64,000 nt of DNA from Bimuria novae-zelandiae CBS 107.79 (lineage: Eukaryota; Ascomycota; Dothideomycetes; Pleosporales; Didymosphaeriaceae), in the NCBI GenBank assembly GCA_010015655.1, contig ML976666.1, positions 563,239-627,238 on the forward strand, given 5' to 3'. Both the position numbers and the translations under genes were made by a program. Position 1 is the stretch's first letter; each line of letters opens with the position of its first letter. The notes beneath the pieces are model-generated. The model did no database searches, had not been told where the DNA came from, and worked only from the letters and a program-made list of their open reading frames with translations. Below are positions 13,095-25,300 of the stretch, piece by piece.

Positions 13095-13542
13095 GATTGG
13101 ATGACTGCTGAATCGATGTTGCCCAGGAGTTGTGTGGTTGTTTGAGTCTGCAGTGTTTGTCAAGTTAAGGTAGTCGCAACCACGTTTTTGCCACGCTAGT
13201 CCCAAAGAGGCAACCACATGTTCACTCAATTCTCACGAATGGCAGCAACGATAAAGCGGGTTTACATAGATCATCATCTCTTCTCATTGCCGTTAGGTAT
13301 ATCTGATCCAGGAGATTCGTGACACGTTTCTCCAGTATGTAATATGAAGGCAATGCAAGAAGCCCAAATCCTTCCGAAGAAACGTGCGTCGCCCTAAGAA
13401 TGGCGAACGGTGACTTTGAGAAAGGGGAACCAATGTCACCGTACAGGTTGATTATCTGTGACCGCTGCACAGACCCACCCGCTTTTTGATTGACCGCTAC
13501 ACAACTTTTCCTTGTCCAGCCCGTTAACCAACGCTGAGGTAT

Positions 13543-14268
13543 TTAACCAGTCTTGGGAGCCTCCTTGGCGTCAATGGCAGCTTCCTCACCCATGGCAGTG
13601 AGAACGATAACGTCTGCAAGTGGTTAGTCTTGATATCTGCACCTGAAGAACAAATTCCACATACTGGTGTCCTTGCCGTCTTCGGTGAAGAGCTTGCTGA
13701 TCTTGTCGCCAACCTCACCGTCAGGGAGCTTGACGTCGTCCTTGGTGGAGCCGTCGTCGGACATGAGGGAGAGGAAACCATCGTCAGTGACATCGAGCTG
13801 TACAGAGTTAGCGGTCATCTCCGGAGCGGGCTTGGCGCACTCACAAGCTGGTATTCCTGGCGGCGGACGTTGGGGACGTCCATGTTGTGGGTGGACGGGC
13901 ACAACTCTTCGAGCTTCTTGTTGGTGAAGATGTCGATGGCGACCAAGTGGACCTTGGCATGACCGTGCTTGCCCGTCTTGGAGGTGGACATTTCGACGAT
14001 CTTGCAGGGACGGTTCTTGATGACGACGAAACCGTTCTTCCTCAGCGCGGAGCACTGCATGGGGTACGTGGTCGAGGCACCGGCATCGGCGCTCTCGAAG
14101 GTGTGCTCATGCTGTGGATGTGCGATTAGCTGGTGTTGGCGATGGCGATGTGGCCGAGGCGACCTCGATGCCTGCGCGCACAGAGGCGGCGGGAACGTCT
14201 GAGGCGGGGTACAGTGCGCACGAGTGCGCCTGTGGCAAAAGGGTACGTACCTGCGCGTCGTCGGCCAT
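13543..14268 (-). CDS. Translation factor eIF5A, hypusine-containing
   Basis: eIF5A binds the ribosome E site and helps peptide-bond formation at stalling motifs; it is the only protein known to carry hypusine. Four exons (14251-14268, 13845-14111, 13665-13797, 13543-13613) joined by introns of 139, 47 and 51 bp give 162 residues. The hypusine site is Lys54 in [10 protein letters not shown], complete and unaltered. The OB-fold C-terminal half follows ([13 protein letters not shown]). The first exon codes for only six residues (M-A-D-D-A-Q), which is why a plain ORF search misses the start. It is divergent from the VPS52 gene with 329 bp between start codons, likely a shared promoter. Confidence 0.96.
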
Positions 14269-14597
14269 GGTGATTAATGAGTGTGCAAGTCGGCGGTGAG
14301 GAAGAGACTTTCGGGATGTTGGACGTGAGGGGTGGGATGGGCACAGGCGCTTTATAAACGGTAGAAGAGAAGAAGTCTGCAGTCTGGAGCAAAATTGAGG
14401 GTTGGGGCACTGAGAGGCGGCTGATTTGCGCTAAGTCCAAAAGGGCAGCACTAGAGCCCGTCTTCCTGGATTACATAAACCGGCCAGGGCAAGCTGGGAG
14501 CTGTGAATAGGCACGACCAATCGCAACTGTAACCACAACGACGATTGACTCACACGATGCGCCTTTGAAGAGCAGCGAACCGTAAATAACACGCAGC

Positions 14598-16689
14598 ATG
14601 TGGGGTCTGGACAGGCTCTCTGCGCACTCCACGCCCTCGGGCACACCGCCTCCACGTCGCGATTCGGCCTCTCCAGCGCCGCGAAGGCTATATCCCACAG
14701 ATAGACCCGCGCCTTTGCCCTTGCGGCCTGGCTTGAACCCACGATCGTCGTCTCTCTCGCTTATATCACCGCTTTCGTCGACCACCAGCCTGCCCACGAC
14801 CGCAAACATACCCAATGGCTCAGGGCGCAGGAGACCGCCGGGTGGCCCACCCTCGAACGTGCCAGACCCTTTACAAGTTTTGGACTCAATCATGGGAGGG
14901 CCGCCCCGAAAGCCCGTGACGATCAAGGGCAACGGCATTGGCGTGATACCGGATAAGCCAGAGGAGCTGGACACGGACGTCGACTTTGGGGGGCTCAGTC
15001 TACAGGACTTTGCAGCGGAGGATACACCGGAGCCTATTCCATCTCCTGTACATACATATAGCGCACAGTCAGTCGAAGAATGTATGTGTTTCGCTCCTTC
15101 TCCGACGGATTTTGCTTATAGTGAATGCAGTCGACAAGGAGAAGGACAAGTTTGAAGACCTGCACAGGTCGATAATTGCATGCGACGAGGTGCTGAAGTC
15201 GGTTGAGACGTATCTCACCAACTTCCAAGCCGACCTGGGGGCTGTTTCTGCCGAGATAGAATCTTTGCAAAACCGATCAATAGCGCTCAACACCAAGCTG
15301 GAGAATCGCAAGGTCGTGGAGAAGATTCTCGGCCCTGCCGTGGAAGATATAAGCATATCGCCAGCGGTAGTACGCAAGATCGCCGAAGGGCCGGTCGATG
15401 AAGGCTTCCTACGAGCGCTGAGCGACCTCTCGAAACGGTCAAAAACCATTGCGTCAAAAACGACCTCGCAAACGGACTTGAAGGCTCTATCAGACATAAA
15501 ACCTCTTCTCACTGACCTCACAAATCGTGCCACTGAGCGAATACGCGACCACATTGTTGCGCAAATCAAGGCTGTCCGCTCTCCTTCGATCAACGCCCAG
15601 ATCATCCAACAGCAAGCATTTCTTAAATATAAAGATTTATACGGCTTCCTCGCGAAACACCAACCAGAGCTTGCCTCTCAGATATGTCAGGCATATATAT
15701 ACACTATGCGCTGGTACTACCTCAATCACTTCACACGCTACAAAACCAGCCTGGAGAAGCTAAAACTCCACACATTGAACAAATACGACGTGCTAGGTGA
15801 GGACCCTTCATCAAAGCGCACCGGCGCCCTCCTCGGTCCCTCCCGCGGCGGCCCTCCCGCCTCCTACGACGCCTTCTCGCTCGGCCGGCGCGTCGACACG
15901 CTCAAAACCACCTCTGTGAACGCCTTGCCCGCACACATCGCAGAAGAAGAGAAAGCCGCGCACTACCTCGAAACCCCCTTCCGCAGCTTCAATCTCGCCC
16001 TCATCGACAATGCGTCCTTTGAATACGCCTTCCTAACCGCCTACTTCTCGCCTAGCCAGACCTACCACGCCATCGGCCGCACCTTCGCCGCCATCTTCGA
16101 ACCCACGTTCGCCCTGGGTCAGACGTACACGAAACAGCTCGTCGAGCCGTCGACGGATACCCTGGGCATGCTGCTCTGCGTGCGGCTAAACCAGCACTTT
16201 GCATTCGAGCTTCAAAGGCGCAAAGTTCCTACCGTGGAGGGCTACATCAACGCGACAAACATGCTGCTGTGGCCGCGCTTCCAACAAATCCTCGACTTGC
16301 ACTGCACTTCCCTCCAGAAACTCACAAACTCGCTCCCCACCCGGCCCTCCACGGGCGCCGCCCTGCTAGGGTCCCAATCTAGCGCTGCTAATTCCACGGC
16401 CCCGACACCGCTTACCCAGCGGTTGGCGAATTTGATACAAGGCATACTGGCGCTGAGCAGTGAGGCGGGGGATGATGAGCCGGTGAGCGTGTCGGTGGGG
16501 AGGCTGAGAAGTGAGTATGAAGCGTATCTCACGAGGGTGGGGAAGGGGATTGGGGATGCGAGGAAGAGGGAGAGGTTTTTGTGTAATAATTATAGTCTGG
16601 TGTGTACGATATTGACGGATGTGGAGGGCAGGTTGGGCAAGGACGTTAGGGCGCATTTTGAGAAGTTGAGGGATGCGTTTGATAAGTGA
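14598..16689 (+). CDS. VPS52: GARP complex subunit VPS52 (Sac2 family)
   Basis: Vps52 is part of the GARP tether that captures endosome-derived vesicles at the trans-Golgi network. Exon 1 (14598-15081) and exon 2 (15122-16689) flank a 40-bp intron (GTATGT..TTATAG); joined, 2052 nt, 683 residues. The N-terminus has the start seen in filamentous-fungal members (M-W-G-L-D-R-L-S) followed by a Ser/Pro/Arg-rich disordered region, then the coiled coil beginning D-K-E-K-D-K-F-E-D-L-H and the long helical Vps52 body with Q-Q-Q-A-F-L-K-Y-K-D-L-Y. The frame is intact. A 17-T run follows about 100 bp after the stop. Confidence 0.9.
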
Positions 16690-17478
16690 GTGCGGTGGGG
16701 GTCTTGGCTGGGGAAGGTGTTGGAGGGCTGAGTGTAGGTAGTGGTTTGGCTTGCAAGCATTTCAACGAGCCTTTTGGCGGACATAAAGTTTTTTTTTTTT
16801 TTTTTGCTTTGCATGTGAAATTCGCCTTTCTCGCCATTGGAGAAGAATGAGGCAGGGATCCTTGAGGAAGTTCGATGGGGGTTGAGCCGCAACGGGTTCG
16901 AGGTTCAAATGATGGTCGCGCGGCGCTAGGGCTATAAGACGAACGCGAGGCCGGTTGACAAAAGTAAAACCAGCAGAATTAAATTTCGGCGAGGACTAAG
17001 CGCATGGCTTGGAGAAGTTGCACGGGACGAAATAGTTGTTGACGTGGCGAGAAATGGGAGCTGAGGTAGTGTCGTGGCTGTGACAGGAAGGCAACCATAT
17101 TCGCATGTCGGCTGAAACTGTGGCTTAGGTCAAAACCTGTATTGCCTCTTCTAACCACCCCCGGGAGACAGATTTCGTCTTTCATGCTCTCCTGCTTGTA
17201 GAACTTTAGAAGCACTGGACTCGCTTCCATGTTAACACTTAACATTTTGAGCGGATACCATGGTTTATGCTTCAGGACGTTCCTGGCAATGGCATGCCAA
17301 TCCACTGGAACGACTGTCTAAACCGTTCAAAGGAGTACAGATCTCGTTCGGTTTCTAGGTGCGTTACGTCAAAGACAACCCAGCGCCTGTCCAATCCACA
17401 TTTTTGGTAAGAGCAATCCCTCATATGTGAGCGAGGTTACAAGGATAACGCTGGCAAAGATGGAAGGGTCGAGACTTG
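16690..17478. other. Intergenic region with poly-T tract
   Basis: Holds a run of 17 T at 16789-16805 just after the VPS52 3' end. A 108-codon minus-strand frame at 16979-17305 shows no recognisable domain or signal; it may be chance or a relic. Nothing else supported. Confidence 0.3.
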
Positions 17479-18540
17479 ATGTACTTACCTTTGGATCCTG
17501 TCAAATCCGAAATCCGACTCTTGCGGATTCTTCCTGGCCGCTTTGAAGACGAAATCGTGTGCTGTTGATCGAGACCAGCTTGGCCCAACCGCCACCTTAC
17601 GAGGCCCTCTCCTACACATGGGGCAGTTGGAATGATCGGGGTACCCTTTTCATTGATGACCAGACTGTGAACATACACGTGGGCCTTTTCAATGTTATTC
17701 AAGCACTGCGGCGTCCCGACTCAGAGAGGTTGATATGGGCCGATGCTATATGCATAAATCAAAGCGACAACTCAGAGAAGGTCATCAGATCTGCATGATG
17801 GATAAGATCTACAGCAACGCAAAAAACGTTGCGATCTACCTTGGATACCCGACTGAGCGTACCCAGCCAGGAATGGAGGCTTTGCGATCGTTCATCGACC
17901 CGGACGTAAAGTTAGCACAACCGCCATAGCTATACGTCTCACCACCGCAGACAGAAGATTGTCTTGCAGATTTGATAACTCGGCCTTGGTTCCAACAAAT
18001 ATGGACCGTCCAGGAGTCTGTTCTAGCCCGGCACACGACGCTCGTCTGCGGTAAACATACGGTCTCGTGGCGTGGAGATTACCGACCTCTTAAGCGTATT
18101 GTCTTCCGGATAAAGCTGCTGTTATAGCGCCTCACTTCGGTTCCTATGGAGGCCCTAGCGAGCTCGATTGGACGCCGCTCCTTCAGATTCTGGAGGCGCA
18201 AATGCGACAAGTGGTGAAGAGGGAAGGTGCTACGAACCAAAGAAGCCAATTAAATCTTGCTTTTGACTTTCGGAATAGACTCTCCACAGACGCAAGGGAC
18301 AAGTACTATGCGATATTTAGCATTGTGGAGAATGATAATGGAGGCCCTCTTGCGCTAGCTCCCGAGTACAATGCCGGTGTAAAGGTCTTACATAGGAAGT
18401 TCATCACCGAGATGCAACGCCTTAGCGAAGCAAACGAGGCAAGCGATGCCTGGGTGATGGAAAAGTCGTACGGCTCCACAGCGGATAAGGTCGTGATACG
18501 AAGGGCTCTTGGAACAAGATGCGACCACGATTTCAGCTGA
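17479..18540 (+). pseudogene. HET-domain (heterokaryon incompatibility) pseudogene
   Basis: HET-domain proteins trigger cell death when unlike fungal individuals fuse. The family order is easily followed in pieces: a start like M-Y-L-P-L-D with E-I-R-L-L at 17479-17560, then Y-E-A-L-S-Y-T-W-G at about 17592-17620, then W-A-D-A-I-C-I-N-Q at about 17738-17765, then I-Y-S-N-A-K-N-V-A-I-Y-L-G, then R-P-W-F-Q-Q-I-W-T-V-Q-E at about 17980-18015, then D-A-R-D-K-Y-Y-A-I at about 18290-18315. But these lie in different frames: shifts occur near 17560 and 17785, and in-frame stops at 17927-17929 and 18124-18126. Such genes often decay in lineages where the allele is not maintained. No intron set restores the frame by eye. 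Confidence 0.85.
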
Positions 18541-19213
18541 TCGATTGGTTTGTAGACCTCCTGGGGCTCTGCCTGTTTTCCAAATCAACTGGTTATCTCT
18601 ATAGGGTTTCAACCTATTAAGTGAAGAGAAATGGGGTCTGGCTTGCATATGGATGCCTTCGAGTTCACCTTTTATTGCGTCAATCACCACCGTCAAGGTC
18701 GTGCTGCAACCAATGAGATCGGATGGGAGCTGGGTGCTCCACAAAACAACTTATCGAACTGCAACTATATAAGTACGCATCCAGAAGCGAAAAGCTCGAG
18801 AGATGCAAACCAAGTTCAAGGCAGCAAGGCATGGTTGGCTGGGGGCGTTGGCGTGGGCTGATGTTCCGTTCCTGCGAGGCCCAGCGCATCGGTTACCATG
18901 GTACGCTAAACCCTGTTGCGCGCCGCATTTGCAACAACGTCATGCTTGTGTGTGGGTCGCGCTCTCACCACCAGCGGATGCAAGCTCGTTAGTCATGATT
19001 TCGAAACGTTTAAATACTCCGTGGAATCCCTAACTTCACCATTTCACTCTTTCTGCTCTCCTTTCGTCTTCTTCACACCTCTCCACTCTCCGCTTATCGA
19101 TAAAGCTCACTCCAGGAGCTTCGACCCCAGGAAAGTCAGATCAGCGATTTGGGCGAGGAACAAGATAAGTGAGCGGGAGAAGTATTGAGAGTTGATCGTG
19201 AAGGAGCATCAAG
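18541..19213. other. Intergenic region before ACH1
   Basis: Several overlapping short frames but no supported gene. A pyrimidine-rich tract (TTTCACTCTTTCTGCTCTCC) at about 19040-19070 fits a promoter or transcription start zone for ACH1. Confidence 0.3.
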
Positions 19214-21320
19214 ATGTCTGTCTCTGCAGCATTGAAGAGCAGAGTCCGAAGACCAAGTTATCTGAAGAAGCTCACTAAGCCTGAGGATTTGCTGCATCAT
19301 TTCCCCAATGGTGCCTACGTAGGATGGAGCGGATTCACCGGTGTTGGCTATCCAAAGTGAGTGCCATCTCTTGCAACGCACTTATTCCTGCATTTGGTAT
19401 TCGGGTTCAATTTGTTCGTTTCATGTCAAGGCTGATGTTGTGTCTTCCCGAGGCCGAACGGAAGCCTGCGGCCGAAATAAGTCCGAGAACGAGATAGGAG
19501 CACGGTCGCCAGATTTGTGGGTCGGTCGGGGGTTGGGATGGCCGTAGACAATGTCACTTGAGCCCCCGAGAACCGAGATAGAGTACTTGGGCGGAAAGGC
19601 AGGATACTGCAGACTGTCTTCAATACCCAACGTCATCCATCTTGGCTCTTCGCCAACCACAAATGGGTGCCAAAGACGCTGACAAAATGCATTCAGGATG
19701 ATACCTACTGCTTTAGCCGACCATGTCGAGAAGAACAACCTGCAGGGTCAGTTGAAATACAACCTCTTTGTGGGTGCATCTTCGGGTGCTGAGACGGAGA
19801 ATCGGTGGGCGCGAAACAACATGATCGAGAGACGGTCGCCTCATCAAGTTGGCAAAGAGATTGCCAAAGGTATCAACAATGGCGATATCAAGTTCTTCGA
19901 CAAGCATCTAAGTATGTTCCCTGTCGACTTGATGTATGGGTAAGTACACAATTGTGAAATATCCCCGCGGAAAGAAATGAACCGACAGCCTCGAAAAACT
20001 AAACGTAAAATTGACGAATCGCAGTTTCTACACGCTCAACAAGCCCCAGAACCGCCTGGATGTCACGATCGTTGAAGCTTCTGCCATTACCGAAGATGGA
20101 GGCATCATTCCCGGTGCTTCAGTTGGCGCATCTCCCGAGCTTATCCAAATGGCAGACAAAATCATCATCGAAGTCAACACTGCAGCACCTTCATTCGAGG
20201 GCCTGCATGACATTACCATGACCGATCTGCCTCCTCGCAGGAAGCCGTATCTCATCATGGCTCCCGAGGATCGTATTGGCACCCCGCACATTCCCATTGA
20301 TCCTGAACGAGTGGTAGCAATTGTTGAAAGTAACTACCCAGATCAGACGCAACCAAATGCGCCCGAAGATGACACCAGTCGGGCAATTGCAGCAAACTTG
20401 ATCGAGTTCCTAAAGCATGAGGTAAACCACGGAAGGCTGCCAGAGAACCTGTTACCTCTGCAGAGTGGCATTGGCAATATTGCGAATGCTGTTATCGGAG
20501 GTCTGGCTGTAAGTCGCGCTTGAACTGTGATGAATGTCCATCTTGAAACATACACTGACCAATGAAGTCCGGTGGCGCCAACTTCAAGAATCTCAAGGTG
20601 TGGACTGAAGTTCTGCAAGACTCTTTCCTTGATCTCTTCGACTCTGGCAACCTCGATTTCGCCACAGCCACATCTATTCGCTTTTCTCCCGACGGTTTCG
20701 ACCGTTTCTACAAGAACTGGGACCGATATGCGCCTAAGCTACTTCTCCGTTCCCAGCAAGTCTCTAACTCCCCCGAGATCATCCGCCGTCTTGGTGTCAT
20801 CGGCATGAACACACCCGTAGAGGTCGACATCTACGCCCACGCAAACAGCACCTGCGTCATGGGCTCCCGCATGCTGAACGGTCTAGGTGGCTCCGCTGAC
20901 TTCCTCCGCTCCGCGAAGTACTCCATCATGCATACGCCCTCAACCCGGCCATCGAAGACCGACCCCACAGGTGTCTCCTGCATCGTGCCCATGTGCACGC
21001 ACATCGACCAGACCGAGCACGACCTGGACGTGATTGTCACGGAGCAGGGTTTCGCTGACGTGCGTGGCCTATCACCACGTGAGCGCGCCCGCGTTATCAT
21101 CAAGAAGTGTGCGCACCCCGATTATCAGCCTATCTTGGAAGATTACTTCAACAAGGCGGAGTTTGAGTGCTTGAGGAAGGGCTGGGGCCATGAGCCGCAT
21201 TTGCTGTGGAACAGCTTCGATATGCATAAGCACTTGAATGAGAAGGGCACTATGAAGCTGCCGAGTTGGGACTGGAGGAGCACTGAGGAGGGTATGGCGT
21301 CTGCGAAGAGCAAATTGTAG
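19214..21320 (+). CDS. ACH1: Acetyl-CoA hydrolase / CoA-transferase ACH1
   Basis: Ach1 is a mitochondrial enzyme that moves CoA between short-chain acyl groups and acetate, and so detoxifies acetate and other acyl-CoAs. Four exons: 19214-19356, 19697-19939, 20025-20508 and 20568-21320; joined length 1623 nt, 540 residues, with every junction in frame. Family marks: [12 protein letters not shown] near residue 32, [17 protein letters not shown], and [15 protein letters not shown] in the C-terminal half followed by a long segment with [10 protein letters not shown]. The first intron, 340 bp, is far longer than the others here (59-85 bp). The short basic N-terminus (S-R-V-R-R-P) may help mitochondrial import. 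Confidence 0.93.
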
Positions 21321-22346
21321 AAGGAAGGAAGCGGGAAGTATCTACTATGGTATCCGGCGAAAGTAGTGTCAGTGGGGCTGTGGCGTTGCGTATTGAAACA
21401 TAGGCATATGGCTGGATAGGAGTGTGAGAGCCAATCAATTCTGCTTATTCATAAGCATCAACCAATAGGTACACTTTTATACGTACAGACACACGCACAG
21501 ACCTTCGTCTCCACCGACACTACTTTCGCCGGATACCACAGTAAGATTCAAGGTTATTCACGACGCAGTGCTGTAAAATTTCTAGTAAACATTTGACCTT
21601 CAAGGGATTGTTTGTATCGTGGTGTGCTCGATTGCCTTTTGGTTACTAAATTCACAGAACGATTGTGCTCCTAATCGAATTGCGGCTTTGCTTGTCTGGC
21701 AGGCATATATATATATCGGCCGACCTGTCGAAGTTGTTCGAACTACCAAGCCAATATATACAACTTACCAATTCTCCACCAATATAAACTTCATTATTAT
21801 GCGAAGTCTAATTATACCAAAGCAAGTGAGCTTTGTTTCATCCTATACGTTGAATAGTGCCGTAGGTCACTCTCCACGCAACTAGTTTTTGTTTCGTGCC
21901 GAATGGACCAGAGAAGGCTCAGGAAAGTGTACGTTATGATCATCACTCTAGGGTCAACACGGAGCAATATTGTTTGATTACTAGCTTTGTGACGTCGAGA
22001 AAGAGTATTGAGGCAATCGTTGGTTTGATTGAGAAGCTACTCTATGGAGCTATATACTGTGGATCACGTGGACGGGCCGCACGTACGCGGGTGGCCCAAG
22101 CTTCATGTCCTAAACCGTCACAGATCAGAAGGCAATGTTAGGATGCGAATCCGAAGCTTTTCCCGCATCCTGAACGTGGTGTGGTTGACAGTTAGAAATG
22201 TGGGACCTGGAACGACGGCGCGAAGACCGAGGAAGACTAGACTCCAATAGCTAGATGCGAGAATGTGAGTGAAGAGGTGATCATTCAATGCTTTTAGAAA
22301 CGCGATACGATGTCTTCGTACAACTTGACGCATCACGTAGGCTCGC
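21321..22346. other. Intergenic region between convergent genes
   Basis: Contains the 3' ends of ACH1 and of the ABC transporter. AT content rises in 21640-21880. Short + strand frames (21619-21885, 21896-22141, 22029-22250) have no family resemblance. Confidence 0.3.
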
Positions 22347-25300
22347 TCACGCTGAAGGGATACTCCTGTCCAAACTCTGTCCCAAGCTCATCTCAAAATA
22401 CATGCCCCTCCTGCCCAAAAGCTCTTTGTGCGTCCCCACTTCTGCGATTCTGCCTCTACTGAAGACCACAATCATATCCGCGTCTTTGATCGTGCTGAGA
22501 CGATGCGCGACGGCAATGGTAGTCCGACCGCGCTTCGCCTTCTCAAGAGCAGCTTGCACGATCTTCTCAGACTCGGTGTCGAGCGCCGATGTCGCTTCGT
22601 CGAGAAGGAGTAGCCGTGGTTGGCGGATGAGAGCGCGCGCAATGGCAATGCGTTGACGCTGCCCGCCAGAGAGCTGTGTGCCGCGGCTGCCGCAGAGGGT
22701 GTTGAACCCCTGCATGGTTGGTCAGTAATGTCCGTCGTGGGGAAGGGTGGAAGCTACCTCGGGAAGAGACGAGACGAAGTTGTAGATGTTGGATTGCTTC
22801 GCAACGTCCTCGATCTGCTCACCCGTAGCCTCGCCGTCAATGCCCATGGCAATGTTGTCGCGAACAGTGCCTTGGTACAGCACGGGTTCTTGTTGCACCA
22901 ATGAGACGTGGCTGCGATATTTCCTGGGACATAGATCAGGTAAAGAACTCCCATCGCACTTTATGCAACCACTAATTGGATCATAAAAGCGCTCGAACAG
23001 GGCGATGGTCGTGCTCTTCCCGCATCCACTGGCACCAACGAAAGCTATAAATTGCCCAGGCTGCACATCGACATCGATGTTCTTGAGTACATGGGCATTG
23101 GGTCGTGATTCGTACGCGAAATCAACGTTGTCCATCTGCATGTGGATAGGATCTTTTTCATTGTCGTCATCGAAGGGTGGCTTTGTCGATTCTTCTTGGA
23201 CGGCTGGTTTCTGGCGACGCAACCAGAAAATATAATTCGCCGCTGTTGCTGCCTTCGTCATGCTGGTCGTGTAGGAGAAGAAAGACGCAGCTGCCTCACC
23301 AGAGAAGACGACAGCGATGAATACCGTGTAAAACTGCGTGGTGGTATACTCACCACGGCTGATCAGCTGGCCGCCGTACCAAAAGCCAAGTGCCATTGCC
23401 AGGAAAGATATGGACTGAGTGAGGGAGTACCAGAACATGGTCCAGATTAGAGACTTCATGGAATGGCGTGCTACGCCTTGGAGCCGATCTTCGTATCTGG
23501 CGAGTACATGTCTTTCTAGGGCCAGAGACGATACAGTGCGGATAGCAGATACTGCTTCGGATGCCAGGGCGGCGCTACTGCCAAAGCGTTTGCCTGTCTG
23601 CTCCTCCAGTTTGAACTCGAGGCGAATGCGAAGGTACCCAGAGAAAACTACAAGGGGAAGCGCCCCAAATGCGATCGCGCAGCCGAGCCTCCAGCCAACC
23701 GCGAGAGCGAGGATGCAGCTCGACAACACACTAATGACGTTGATGAAGATCAACATCACGTTGAATCCGAGTAGCTCTAGCAAACTGTTGGGATGGCTGG
23801 ATAGATTGGAGACGAGTGCACCAGTGGCATTCTCTTCTCTGTCGAAAAAGTTCATGTCTTGTTTCAGGATAAGATCGAATATTTCCAAACGATATCCACG
23901 TGAGACGTGCTGAACGACGATGTTGCTGAACCACCCCATGAGAGAGTAGGCGACGAGATTTCCTATGGCAACAATGAAGAACATCAGCGAGTAGAAGTCA
24001 CCCTGGTCGACGGCCTCAGCTGCAGGGATTTCGAAAGCACGCGCAATGCGCGAAAAGAGTACAGCTTGCGTAGGATATGTTGCGCCTCCCATTAGCGATG
24101 TGGCCACGAGGATCAGAAAGCATGGCCACAGTCGTCGATGCTCCCAAAAGACGATGAATATACAACTGATTAGGTTGTAGTTGATACCATCTTTGCCCGT
24201 CCTTGCAGCGGCCGGGCTGTGCATCGATGTCACATGGGTCTGTGTTCGCACGAGTGTCGGCTTTTCTCCATCCTGTTCCTGCGCGATCGCTTCTTCCGTT
24301 TTGTCGGCTTGGCCGAGATCCTGCGCGGAAACAAGACCTGCGTAGGCGCCTTTCCTCTCTAGCAACTCGTCATGTGTTCCTTGTTCAATTACCGAACCAT
24401 TAGACATAACAGCAATGTTGTCGGCATTCTTAATTGTTGATAGTTTATGAGCGATTACGATCGTGGTACGGTTTCTGCTAACGCTGTCCAAGGCTTGCTG
24501 AACCATCTTTTCGGCTTTAGGGTCCAAAGCACTCGTTGCTTCATCGAGAAGCAGGACTTGGGGGTCGGATATAATACTGCGAGCTATTGCAAGCCTTTGC
24601 TTCTGGCCACCCGAAAGCATTATCGCGCGTTCACCAATTTGCGTGTCATAGCCCTGGTAAATCAGCACTGTACTGCAGTGTATTACCCCAGGTTAAGTAA
24701 GACAACGGCCGAATTCATCTGTACGCGAGGTGGTGAGCGAGGGGACCGTACCTTGGGAAGCTGTTCCACAAATTCGTCCGCATATGCAGACTTGCACGCT
24801 TCTTCAACAAGCTTTCTCTGGTGTTCTTCTGGAAGATCGCCCTTCTCGGTCCCAAAAAGACCACATGCGACATTCTCGAATACCGTCCCACTGAACAGAA
24901 CAGGCTCTTGCTGCACCAATCTTATGTTCGTACGAAGCCATCCCAAGTTCAAATCTTGGATCTTAACGCCGTCAAGAAGGATACTACCCTCGTTGGAATC
25001 GTACCAGCGTTCTATTTAGGAAATCAGCATTGAAACCAGTAACACGTAGACAACGACAGCGGAGTGTCTTCGACGCGATAAAAAGAGGGAGTAGTCAAAC
25101 GTACCTAGCAGCCCAACGATGGTACTCTTACCAGAACCACTAGCGCCGACGAGAGCTGTAGTAGAGTTTGCAGGAATCGTGAGCGAGAAGTTGTTCAAAA
25201 CGGCAACGTCCGGCCTGGTCGGGTACGTGAAATGGATACCGTCGATCTCAACGCGCCCAATGCATTTCTCAGGAATGTGTCCATCATTGCTGAGCGAATC

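Noticed and set aside
13222..13470. 82-codon minus-strand frame between RRN7 and eIF5A
   Set aside because: No recognisable domain; likely 3' UTR of eIF5A or promoter of RRN7.
16850..16960. Possible tRNA (GGTTCGAGGTTCAAAT stretch)
   Set aside because: It has a T-loop-like sequence only; no acceptor, D or anticodon arms pair.
16979..17305. 108-codon minus-strand frame upstream of the HET relic
   Set aside because: No similarity to any domain and no supporting splice structure; could be chance.
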